Of a stretch of 6,522 bases of DNA, positions 1-5,623 are shown one piece after another; position 1 is the stretch's first letter, and every line of letters begins with the position of its first letter. Source of the DNA: JBEKDJ01 sp050014415. Lineage in GTDB: Bacteria > Desulfobacterota > BSN033 > UBA1163. Position numbers and translations under genes: made by a program. Location of the stretch: positions 1 to 6,522 of the forward strand of contig JBEKDJ010000282.1 in assembly GCA_050014415.1 (NCBI GenBank), in the 5' to 3' direction. The notes beneath the pieces were generated by a model. The model was not told the DNA's origin and searched no databases. It worked only from the letters and a program-made list of their open reading frames with translations.

Positions 1-916
1 AAAGATAGTCCAGCCACTCCTTGTATTCCGAGCTCTTTCCTTTCACGATGTCGAAAAAGATTGATTGAAGTTCTTTCGTTATAGGGCCCGGTTTTCCCTC
101 CCCGATCTTTCGGTCGTCAACCTCCCGCACCGGAGTCAGTTCGGCCGCAGTCCCTGTGAAAAAGGCTTCTTGAGCAGTATAGAGTTCATCCCGGGTAAAC
201 CTTTCTTCCCGCAGAGTGATCCTTCTTGCTTTGGCGATTTGAATCACTGAATCTCGGGTGATTCCGGAAAGCACAGACGTCAGGGGGGTGGTCTTCAGCA
301 CTCCATTTTTCGCCATAAAGATATTCTCGCCGCTGCCCTCTGAGACATAGCCCTCTGTATCGAGCATCAGGGCTTCATCATATCCCATTCTCGTCACTTC
401 TCTCTTTGCGAGAACAGAATTGACATAATTGCCGCAAATCTTCGCCTTGGTCATCATCACATTGACATGGTGACGTGTATAAGAAGAAACCTTTACGCGA
501 ATCCCTCTGTCCAAAGCTCCTTCTCCGAGATAGGCTCCCCAGGGCCAAGTGATGATCGCCACTCGAATTGGATTGTCACCGGGATAGACACCCATGACCC
601 CTTCCCCAATGAAGACGATCGGTCGGATATAGCCTTCTTTCAATCGATTCACGCGCAAGATCTCTTTACACGCCTCTGCGATCTCTCTCTTCGAGTACGG
701 CATTTTCAGGTCCCCGATTTGTGCAGAATCAAAGAGTCGCTCCACATGTTCCTTCAATCTGAAAACCGCAGACTGTCCGTCATCGCAGAGATAACACCGG
801 ATTCCTTCAAAGACTGCCAAACCATAATGCAGGCTGTGTGTCAAGATGTGGACATTGGCCTCCCCCCAAGGGATAAATTTGCCGTCCATCCAGATCTTCT
901 CCGTCTTCTGTAGCAT
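1..916 (-). CDS. ilvE: Branched-chain amino acid aminotransferase (partial, last C-terminal codons outside the window)
   Basis: A PLP-dependent class IV aminotransferase that moves amino groups between Leu/Ile/Val and 2-oxoglutarate, the last step of branched-chain amino acid synthesis; cytosolic. The 305 residues in the window compare with about 305-310 in the family, so only a few C-terminal codons are missing. Visible landmarks: the N-terminal IWMDGKFIPW and THSLHYGLAVFEGIR (about 8-40), the PLP lysine K159 in TKAKICGNY, E193 in VSEGSGENIF, which contacts the PLP ring nitrogen in the family, and FFTGTAAELTPVR (about 252-264). These match the E. coli IlvE pattern, including the K159 and E193 numbering. 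The ATG at 916-914 is preceded by GGGAGG at a usable distance, which fixes the start. It is divergent from the epimerase gene and appears to have its own promoter. No frameshift seen. D-amino-acid transaminase or ADC lyase of the same fold are less likely given the full IlvE pattern. Confidence 0.96.
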   Translation of the reverse strand, partial: MLQKTEKIWMDGKFIPWGEANVHILTHSLHYGLAVFEGIRCYLCDDGQSAVFRLKEHVERLFDSAQIGDLKMPYSKREIAEACKEILRVNRLKEGYIRPIVFIGEGVMGVYPGDNPIRVAIITWPWGAYLGEGALDRGIRVKVSSYTRHHVNVMMTKAKICGNYVNSVLAKREVTRMGYDEALMLDTEGYVSEGSGENIFMAKNGVLKTTPLTSVLSGITRDSVIQIAKARRITLREERFTRDELYTAQEAFFTGTAAELTPVREVDDRKIGEGKPGPITKELQSIFFDIVKGKSSEYKEWLDYL

Positions 917-958
917 GGTGAGGTCCTCCCGATTCAAGCTGCACTATCTGGGTATCAT

Positions 959-987
959 TTCTTATCCTATTTCATAGCAATTGTCAA
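959..987 (-). promoter_or_regulatory. Putative sigma-70 promoter of ilvE
   Basis: On the minus strand a perfect -35 hexamer TTGACA lies at 987-982. Downstream is TAAGAA (964-959, 17-bp spacer) or GATAAG (966-961, 15-bp spacer), both weak matches to TATAAT. It lies 43-71 bp upstream of the ilvE ATG, leaving a short leader without an obvious T-box or attenuator hairpin. An A/T-rich tract sits just upstream of the -35. Prediction by eye only. Confidence 0.45.
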
Positions 988-1052
988 AAAAAAGGTGCTG
1001 AAAGTTCCAGTGAGAAAAACCCAGGTTTTCTGTAATCCGAGCATTAGACCTT

Positions 1053-1227
1053 AGACTTCAGATAAAAGACTAAACCTTTGTCGCAAGGCGTCATTCGTGC
1101 CTGTACGCTGGAGGGTGGCGTTTCGGGACGCAGGCGTGAGGAGCAGAGCATAACCCCAGCAACTCACGACATACGGTCTCAGCAAAACGATAGATCTGAT
1201 GTCAGAGTCTGAAGTCACATGTCTGAT
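1053..1227. repeat. Divergent-spacer segment with inverted repeats and TCTGA/TCAGA motifs
   Basis: The 411-bp spacer 917-1327 has no convincing gene. Inside it, GACTTCAGA (1054-1062) and TCTGAAGTC (1208-1216) form a perfect 9-bp inverted repeat about 145 bp apart. Between them is a more G+C-rich stretch with local pairing: GCCTG (1099-1103) with CAGGC (1131-1135), extendable outward with G-T pairs; GCGT with ACGC around a TTCGGG loop (about 1118-1131); and CGTGAG (1135-1140) with CTCACG (1163-1168). TCTGA recurs at 1195, 1208 and 1222, spaced 13 and 14 bp. This could be a degraded mobile repeat or a structured RNA; no known family was recognised. Confidence 0.35.
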
Positions 1228-1249
1228 TTGCGGATGAGTTCAAAAATGG

Positions 1250-1276
1250 TTTACAACCTCTTCTATCTATGATATT
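1250..1276 (+). promoter_or_regulatory. Weak candidate promoter of the epimerase gene
   Basis: TTTACA (1250-1255, five of six matches to TTGACA) is followed after 15 bp by GATATT (1271-1276, four of six to TATAAT). It would give a leader of about 45 bases before the 1328 start. The spacer is short and the match weak. It is reported because the gene has no upstream neighbour on its strand and needs a promoter in 917-1327. Confidence 0.25.
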
Positions 1277-1327
1277 TGTTACATCAGTACCTTCTATGGG
1301 GAGAACGGAATTTGTAGGGGGGATCAT

Positions 1328-2269
1328 ATGGAACGGACTTTGATCACGGGTGGAGCGGGATTTCTCGGTTCCCATCTCTGCGACTATTTTATAGGCCTTG
1401 GCCACGAGGTCATATGCATAGATAACCTGATCAAGAAGGAGAATATTGAGAATATGAGCCATCTGATCGGGCACGATAGGTTCAGATTTGTTAAGTACGA
1501 CGTGACAGAATATCTTCACGTTGAAGGAACGCTCGACAATATCCTCCACTTCGCATCCCTGGCCAGTCCAAAGGACTATTTGGACTACCCAATCCAAACA
1601 TTGAAGGTCGGATCAATCGGGACTCACAAGGTCCTGGGATTAGCGAAAGAAAAAAAGGCGAGGTTTCTTCTCGCCTCCACTTCTGAAGTCTACGGAGACC
1701 CCAAGGAGCATCCTCAATCCGAATCGTACCCTGGAAATGTCGATCCGATTGCTCCAAGAGGAGTCTACGATGAAGCGAAGCGGTTTGGTGAAGCCCTCAC
1801 GATGGCCTATCACCGAACCCATGCTGTCCAAACGCGAATCGCACGCATCTTCAATACCTATGGCCCGCGTATGCGGCTCGACGATGGAAGAGCCCTTCCC
1901 AACTTTATCGTTCAAGCATTGAAGGGAGAGGACCTTACAATCTACGGCACTGGTGCCCAGACCCGTAGCTTCTGTTTCGTCGATGACCTGGTCGATGGGA
2001 TCAAGAGACTTCTCTATTCGGATGAGGTGGACCCCACAAACCTGGGGAATCCTGAGGAGATTACCATCCTCGACTTTGCAAGGGAGATCTTAAGCTTAAC
2101 AGGAAGCAAGAGCCGGATCGTCTTTTTCCCCTTGCCGTTGAACGACCCGAAGGTGAGGCAGCCCGACATCACGAAGGCTAAGAAGGTGCTGGGATGGGAG
2201 CCCAAGGTAACTCGCCACGAGGGCTTGAAAAAGGCTCTCCGATATTTTGAGGAGAAGCTTTCCTACTGA
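1328..2269 (+). CDS. UDP-glucuronate decarboxylase (UDP-xylose synthase) type NAD-dependent epimerase/dehydratase
   Basis: An extended short-chain dehydrogenase of 313 residues. Closest pattern is UDP-glucuronate decarboxylase, which converts UDP-glucuronate to UDP-xylose through a bound NAD-linked 4-keto intermediate; cytosolic, feeding cell-surface glycan synthesis. Seen: the Rossmann NAD motif TGGAGFLG (7-14), IDNL (31-34), LASTSEVYGDP (115-125) with T118 and E120, the YxxxK pair Y147/K151 in VYDEAK, RIFNTYGPRM (173-182) followed by DDGRALPNFI, QTRSFCFVDDLV (211-222), and the C-terminal VRQPDITKAKKVLGWEP. The block from STSEVYGDP through NTYGPRM and DDGR is characteristic of this subfamily. 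The ATG follows a G-rich ribosome site AGGGGGG (1316-1322) six bases upstream. It stands alone on the plus strand, between divergent ilvE and a convergent gene, without glycosyltransferases in the window, so the glycan it serves is unknown. A related UDP-sugar 4-epimerase or dehydratase is possible but less likely. Confidence 0.85.
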   Translation: MERTLITGGAGFLGSHLCDYFIGLGHEVICIDNLIKKENIENMSHLIGHDRFRFVKYDVTEYLHVEGTLDNILHFASLASPKDYLDYPIQTLKVGSIGTHKVLGLAKEKKARFLLASTSEVYGDPKEHPQSESYPGNVDPIAPRGVYDEAKRFGEALTMAYHRTHAVQTRIARIFNTYGPRMRLDDGRALPNFIVQALKGEDLTIYGTGAQTRSFCFVDDLVDGIKRLLYSDEVDPTNLGNPEEITILDFAREILSLTGSKSRIVFFPLPLNDPKVRQPDITKAKKVLGWEPKVTRHEGLKKALRYFEEKLSY

Positions 2270-2296
2270 AGAAAAAAGCTCCATTGCAAGAAATGA

Positions 2297-2329
2297 GGGA
2301 ATTGTGGGATTGAGGAATTGAGGAAATTG
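2297..2329. repeat. Imperfect tandem octamer repeat (GGAATTG-like, about four units)
   Basis: Consecutive units GGGAATTG (2297-2304), TGGGATTG (2305-2312), AGGAATTG (2313-2320) and AGGAAATTG (2321-2329) lie in the 118-bp spacer between the convergent epimerase and M17-N genes. They run into the odd palindrome GAAATT-G-AATTTC (2323-2335). The spacer has no clear intrinsic terminator with a T-run for either gene. Confidence 0.55.
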
Positions 2330-2342
2330 AATTTCTTCATTC

Positions 2343-2358
2343 GCAATTTTTCAATTGC
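2343..2358. repeat. A+T-rich perfect palindrome in the convergent spacer
   Basis: GCAATT (2343-2348), a four-base loop TTTC, then AATTGC (2353-2358). It could serve as a weak hairpin at the 3' ends of the two convergent genes, but it lacks a G+C-rich stem and a following T-run, so it is not called a terminator. Confidence 0.3.
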
Positions 2359-2387
2359 AGATACATCTTGACCTTTGAATTTGGATC

Positions 2388-2987
2388 TTATGCTGGCGGA
2401 ATTCTCAGGCCCTCCTCCGAAGGAGTGAAAATCCTGATTTTGAGGTGCTCTTCCAAAATCGTTTTAGCTGTTTGAGCTCCGAGAAGGATTTCAGGGAAGC
2501 ATTCTTCTCCCTCAGCGAAGAAGAGACGAAGATCTTCAATGCCCTCTCCGTTCGATGGACATCGGTCGAAATCCGAGCAGTCTGCAATCCCTTCTATCAG
2601 AACCTCCGCTAATTTTGCGCAATCGACATTGTAACGCTCTTCATAGGGAAAGGAAAGGCAGACACTTGAAGCCTTGAGTCTCTTAAGGGTCTCGAATAAA
2701 TAGGAACAAATCTCTCGCAGGCGAAGGTAACTGTATTCTTTTACCTTCCCAAGACCAAGGAGAAGAATCATTCGAGGAGCCACTCTCCCTTGGGAAGGAA
2801 TTAAAGTCACTTCCTTCCACTCACCGGTCAATCTCTTTTCGGTAAGAAAATGGGATAGCAATCCATTGAGCCTCCAATCGATCCAGCCACTCGATCCTTT
2901 GAGCGGTCTCTCGTCTTCGAAGAATCCGGTGACAAGCAGATCACATTCCTGAACATCAACCCCTTCGGTCGACAGAATCACATCCAT
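2388..2987 (-). CDS. Stand-alone peptidase M17 (leucyl aminopeptidase) N-terminal-domain protein
   Basis: About 199 residues resembling only the N-terminal, macro-like domain of M17 leucyl aminopeptidases. From the ATG: DLLVTGFFEDERPLKG (about 16-31), IDWRLNGLLSHFL, EVTLIPSQGRVAPRMILLLGLGK (about 60-82) and YLRLREICSYLFETLKRL, the usual run of strands and helices in that domain. The M17 catalytic domain, with its metal-binding Lys/Asp/Glu residues and the NTDAEGR motif, is entirely absent, and the 118 bp to the next gene cannot hold it, so peptidase activity is not expected. Start: ATG at 2987-2985 suits the alignment (MDVIL is how the domain usually begins). An in-frame TTG at 3014 would add nine residues. 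Neither has a good ribosome site. The gene follows nusB by 165 bp on the same strand, so co-transcription is possible but unproven. It may be a ligand-binding or regulatory protein, or an old truncated paralogue; function unknown. Confidence 0.75.
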   Translation of the reverse strand: MDVILSTEGVDVQECDLLVTGFFEDERPLKGSSGWIDWRLNGLLSHFLTEKRLTGEWKEVTLIPSQGRVAPRMILLLGLGKVKEYSYLRLREICSYLFETLKRLKASSVCLSFPYEERYNVDCAKLAEVLIEGIADCSDFDRCPSNGEGIEDLRLFFAEGEECFPEILLGAQTAKTILEEHLKIRIFTPSEEGLRIPPA

Positions 2988-3090
2988 ATGATACCGCAAT
3001 AGATCAAATTCCAATGAGCAAACAATAATCCATGGTTTAAGAAGAATTCTGGGCTATTGAATATTGGGATTCATCTGATTTTTGTTGCTT

Positions 3091-3116
3091 GCCCTGCCCC
3101 AGATTAGGTGCAGGGC
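3091..3116. other. G+C-rich hairpin between nusB and the M17-N gene
   Basis: GCCCTGC (3091-3097) and GCAGGGC (3110-3116) form a perfect 7-bp stem with a 12-base loop, about 37 bp past the nusB stop. On the minus strand the bases after it are AAGCAACAAAAATC, with no T-run, so it is not a standard intrinsic terminator. It could mark the 3' end of the rib-nusB transcript or protect it. Nothing else was found in this spacer. Confidence 0.4.
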
Positions 3117-3152
3117 TTGGAACCTGGCTATCCTTACCTCATTTAACGGATC

Positions 3153-3617
3153 TTACAAACCCCTGTCACCGCCTTTGATTTTGCTGTGCCCTTTGGCTAG
3201 CCCGAGAGGTTTCCGAATTGCTTCATTCAGGATTCGATCCAAGACGCCGTTGACGAAACTCCCTGAATCGTCGGATCCATATCGTTTGCCGAGTTCAATC
3301 GCTTCGTTCAATGTCACCTTCGGGGGAATCTCTTCGCAGTAAAGGAGTTCAAAGGTAGCGATACGGAGGATATTTCGATCGATAATCGACATCCGATCCA
3401 GACGCCAGTTTTCCGAATAGTGCTCAATCAGTCGATCGATCTCCTGACCGTGCTCTAGAACGCCAAGGGAAATCCGCTCAGCATACTCATCTCTCTCTCC
3501 CCTTTGAGAGAAATGATCATGAAATTGGGCAATCGTTTTGGTGGCGTCCTGTCTCGCAATATCTAATTGGTAAAGAACCTGGAGGGCAGCCTCCCTCGAT
3601 TTTCTTCTTTTTCCCAA
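3153..3617 (-). CDS. nusB: Transcription antitermination factor NusB
   Basis: A small all-alpha RNA-binding protein that, with NusE (ribosomal protein S10), binds boxA in nascent rRNA and supports antitermination. The 154 residues include the conserved N-terminal GKRRKSREAALQVLYQLD (2-19), WRLDRMSIIDRNILRIATFELLY (71-93), PPKVTLNEAIELGKRYG (98-114) and the C-terminal SFVNGVLDRI (120-129). The ~20-residue tail after it is basic and poorly conserved. The start is TTG at 3617-3615, chosen because homology begins at MGKRRK. GGAGAG lies just before it, unusually close (three bases from GGAG to TTG). No in-frame ATG is seen nearby. The gene begins 8 bp after the ribH stop, so translation is probably coupled. 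ribH-nusB is a widespread pair; NusB is not itself a riboflavin enzyme. Confidence 0.95.
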   Translation of the reverse strand: MGKRRKSREAALQVLYQLDIARQDATKTIAQFHDHFSQRGERDEYAERISLGVLEHGQEIDRLIEHYSENWRLDRMSIIDRNILRIATFELLYCEEIPPKVTLNEAIELGKRYGSDDSGSFVNGVLDRILNEAIRKPLGLAKGHSKIKGGDRGL

Positions 3618-3625
3618 ACTCTCCG

Positions 3626-4099
3626 TTATCCCTTGCCTATCTCTTTCAAGAGATTGGCCATTTCGATTGCCGACATCGCGGCATCGAAACCCTTGTTGCC
3701 CACTTTTGTCCCTGCCCTCTCAATCGCCTGTTCGATACTGTCAGTAATCAAGACTCCGAAGGAGATGGGAATTTCACTCTCCAAAGTAAGGCTGGCAATC
3801 CCTTTCGTGACCTCACTAGCGATATAGGCAAAATGGGGAGTCGCTCCACGGATGATGGAGCCTAGGCAGATGATCGCGTCGTATTGACCAGTCTTGACCA
3901 TCTTCTTAGCGATAAGAGGAATTTCAAAAGCCCCAGGAACTCGAGCAACCCAACAATCTCCTTCACCTGCTCCGCTTCGGCGCAGGGCATCCAACGCCCC
4001 TTCCAGCAGTCGCTCGCTGATGAAATCATTGAAACGGCTCAACACAATCCCAAACTTGAGCCCTTTTGCCATCAATTTGCCCTCAAAGGTCTTCACCAT
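3626..4099 (-). CDS. ribH: 6,7-dimethyl-8-ribityllumazine synthase (beta subunit)
   Basis: Condenses 5-amino-6-ribitylaminouracil with 3,4-dihydroxy-2-butanone 4-phosphate to give 6,7-dimethyl-8-ribityllumazine, the penultimate riboflavin step; typically a 60-mer or pentamer. 157 residues, the usual length. Seen: FGIVLSRFNDFI (16-27) with the substrate-stacking Phe, VPGAFEIP (54-61), CLGSIIRGATPHFAYIA (78-94) with the general-acid His89, and FGVLITDSIEQAIERAGTKVGNKG (114-137) with the phosphate-binding Arg128. Start: an in-frame ATG six bases upstream (4105) abuts AGGAG directly and cannot use it, whereas the ATG at 4099-4097 lies six bases after AGGAG, so the shorter start is chosen. Unlike the other junctions of this operon, it is separated from ribBA by 303 bp. 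Position 91 is Ala where many homologues have Asp; otherwise ordinary. Confidence 0.96.
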   Translation of the reverse strand: MVKTFEGKLMAKGLKFGIVLSRFNDFISERLLEGALDALRRSGAGEGDCWVARVPGAFEIPLIAKKMVKTGQYDAIICLGSIIRGATPHFAYIASEVTKGIASLTLESEIPISFGVLITDSIEQAIERAGTKVGNKGFDAAMSAIEMANLLKEIGKG

Positions 4100-4105
4100 G
4101 ATCAT

Positions 4106-4110
4106 CTCCT
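4106..4110 (-). promoter_or_regulatory. Ribosome binding site of ribH that decides its start
   Basis: AGGAG on the minus strand at 4110-4106 is followed at once by ATGATC and then ATGGTG. The first ATG (4105) has no spacing and is unlikely to be used; the second (4099) has a six-base spacer. Confidence 0.75.
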
Positions 4111-4116
4111 TTGTTT

Positions 4117-4398
4117 GTTCGTGACTCGTGAATTAACCCTGATGTTGCAAAAAGTGAGTTGCATGAACCCGGTCAGGCCGGTCGGAAGGGCTTCGAGGCA
4201 GACTTTTTCCAAACCGGCACCTTCAAATCGTTTCATGATCAGGGGTCCCTTAAACCAAATCCCCCCCGTTTCCCTTAAATCTCCGGATAACCGCCATTCG
4301 AAGTCCCGCCGGGGGCGGGATTTGTCCAGGTTCATTTCTGCAACTGGGGGTTGACCTTTTCTTCAACACGAACCACCGACAGGATTCACCAACACGAG
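4117..4398. repeat. Intergenic repeat-like element within the rib operon (ribBA-ribH spacer)
   Basis: The 303-bp spacer 4100-4402 is almost filled by a segment with related, inverted ends. GTTCGTG (4117-4123) is the reverse complement of CACGAAC (4367-4373), and CTCGTG (4125-4130) is the reverse complement of CACGAG (4393-4398). At the right end CAACACGA occurs twice, at 4364-4371 and 4390-4397. Inside are TCCCTTAAA twice (4246-4254 and 4271-4279), a run of seven C (4261-4267) and a strong GC palindrome (4304-4320). The right end starts about five bases after the ribBA stop and the left end stops just before the ribH ribosome site. The layout suggests a short non-autonomous or dispersed intergenic repeat. 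A 77-codon open frame crosses it on the minus strand (4102-4335) but has no ribosome site and no recognisable product. No FMN riboswitch was recognised here. Repeat status is an inference, since only one copy is in the window. Confidence 0.4.
4301..4323. other. Strong GC hairpin in the ribBA-ribH spacer
   Basis: TCCCGCC (4304-4310), loop GGG, GGCGGGA (4314-4320): a perfect 7-bp stem, extended by two A-T pairs and a G-T on the plus strand. In rib-operon (minus) sense RNA the seven GC-rich pairs remain. There is no downstream T-run on the minus strand, so it is not an intrinsic terminator. It may be part of the repeat, or a processing or mRNA-stability site. Confidence 0.5.
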
Positions 4399-4402
4399 AT
4401 AC

Positions 4403-5614
4403 CTATTCCCCGGGTTTGAGGGTGAGTAGATGCCCCATCTTCTTCGCCTTGACCTTGAGATATTCAATGTTCTCTTGATGAGGTTTTGTCTCGATGGGAA
4501 CCCTCTCAACCACCTCAATTCCGTACCCTTCTAAACCTTTGATCTTCCGTGGGTTGTTCGTCATTAAGCGAATCTTGTGAAGACCCAAGTCGACCAGAAT
4601 CTGCGCCCCAATCCCATAGTCCCTCATGTCGGCTTTGAAGCCTAATGCCTCATTGGCCTCCACCGTATCCTTGCCTGAATCCTGAAGACCATAGGCCTTC
4701 AGCTTGTTCACCAACCCAATCCCCCTGCCCTCTTGTCGCATATAGACGATGACGCCCTTCCCCTCCTTTTCCACCATCGCCATCGCCGTGTGGAGCTGCT
4801 CTTCGCAATCACACCGTCTTGACCCAAACACATCACCGGTCAGACATTGCGAATGCATCCTCACCAGGACCTCGTCCTCTGGGGCGATCTCCCCTTTGAC
4901 CAGAGCAATGTGGTGGTGGGAATCAACATCGTTTTCGAAGGCGATAGCCGTAAACAACCCCCCATATTTCGTAGGAAGTTTGGCAGTAGCGATTCGACGG
5001 ACTAATGACTCTTTGTTTAGCCGATACTTAATCAGATCGGCGATGGTGACGATTTTCAAACCATGTCTTTCTGCAAAGATTTGGAGATCGGGCATCCGTG
5101 CCATGGTCCCGTCATCTTTCATGACCTCACAGATCACCCCCGCAGGCTTCAATCCGGCCAGCCTTGCTAAGTCAACCGATCCTTCGGTCTGACCCGTCCG
5201 TACGAGAACTCCACCTTCTTTTGCCCTCAACGGGAAGACGTGACCAGGCGAGACCAAATCCTCGTGCCGGGTTTGGTCATCAATGACGGTCAAGATGGTG
5301 CACGCTCGGTCGGCTGCTGAGATTCCGGTCGTTGTCCCCCGACACGCATCAACAGAGATAGTAAAAGCGGTCTGGAATCTCGAGGTATTCTCAGAGACCA
5401 TCATTGGAAGACGAAGCTCATTGAGCCTCTCTTCTGTTAAGGAAAGGCAGATCAATCCTCTTCCGTATTTGGCCATAAAATTGATGGCCTCGGGGGTTAC
5501 CTTCTCCGCTGCCATGGCGAGGTCACCCTCATTTTCCCGGTCTTCATCATCCACCAGGATCACCATCTTTCCCTGGCGAATATCTTCCAAGGCTTTTTCA
5601 ATCCTCTCTATCAT
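4403..5614 (-). CDS. ribBA: Bifunctional 3,4-dihydroxy-2-butanone 4-phosphate synthase / GTP cyclohydrolase II
   Basis: A fusion (403 residues, usual length) catalysing the entry step of both riboflavin branches. The RibB half (about 1-200) makes DHBP from ribulose 5-phosphate; the RibA half (about 205-400) converts GTP to the diaminopyrimidine phosphate, releasing formate and pyrophosphate. RibB marks: DDEDRENEGD (22-31), TTTGISAADR (94-103), SPGHVFPLR (122-130), TEGSVDLARLAGLKPAG (143-159), E163 and DDGTMARMPDL (167-177). RibA marks: the zinc cysteines C257, C268 and C270, RQEGRGIGL (293-301), the TVEAN-LGF block (317-326) and TNNPRKI (352-358). Odd: Q142 lies where E. coli RibB has the metal ligand His153, and S122 where it has Arg133. 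RibA looks intact. The ATG lies nine bases after the ribE stop, and its ribosome site GAGGGAG overlaps that stop, indicating tight coupling with ribE. Confidence 0.95.
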   Translation of the reverse strand: MIERIEKALEDIRQGKMVILVDDEDRENEGDLAMAAEKVTPEAINFMAKYGRGLICLSLTEERLNELRLPMMVSENTSRFQTAFTISVDACRGTTTGISAADRACTILTVIDDQTRHEDLVSPGHVFPLRAKEGGVLVRTGQTEGSVDLARLAGLKPAGVICEVMKDDGTMARMPDLQIFAERHGLKIVTIADLIKYRLNKESLVRRIATAKLPTKYGGLFTAIAFENDVDSHHHIALVKGEIAPEDEVLVRMHSQCLTGDVFGSRRCDCEEQLHTAMAMVEKEGKGVIVYMRQEGRGIGLVNKLKAYGLQDSGKDTVEANEALGFKADMRDYGIGAQILVDLGLHKIRLMTNNPRKIKGLEGYGIEVVERVPIETKPHQENIEYLKVKAKKMGHLLTLKPGE

Positions 5615-5623
5615 TTCACTCCC

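Noticed and set aside
467..913. 148-codon plus-strand open frame
   Set aside because: It lies antisense to ilvE, whose motifs are complete in the opposite frame. The plus-strand product resembles no family.
917..960. T-box or leader attenuator for ilvE
   Set aside because: The leader after the candidate promoter is too short, and no T-box sequence, leader peptide with Leu/Ile/Val codons or terminator hairpin is present.
1202..1597. 131-codon minus-strand open frame reaching into the spacer
   Set aside because: It is largely antisense to the N-terminal half of the epimerase gene, with no ribosome site or recognisable product.
2256..2280. AGCTTT...AAAGCT hairpin at the end of the epimerase gene as a terminator
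   Set aside because: The stem is short and A+T-rich, it overlaps the stop codon, and no T-run follows on the plus strand.
3884..4354. Plus-strand open frames over ribH and the spacer
   Set aside because: They are antisense to the clear ribH gene and cross repeat-like sequence. Composition and product do not look like a real protein.
4100..4402. Possible FMN riboswitch before ribH
   Set aside because: The conserved RFN core blocks (such as the GGGGCAGGGTG-like and CCGACAGT-like segments in order) could not be found on the minus strand. The palindromes present do not match its arrangement.
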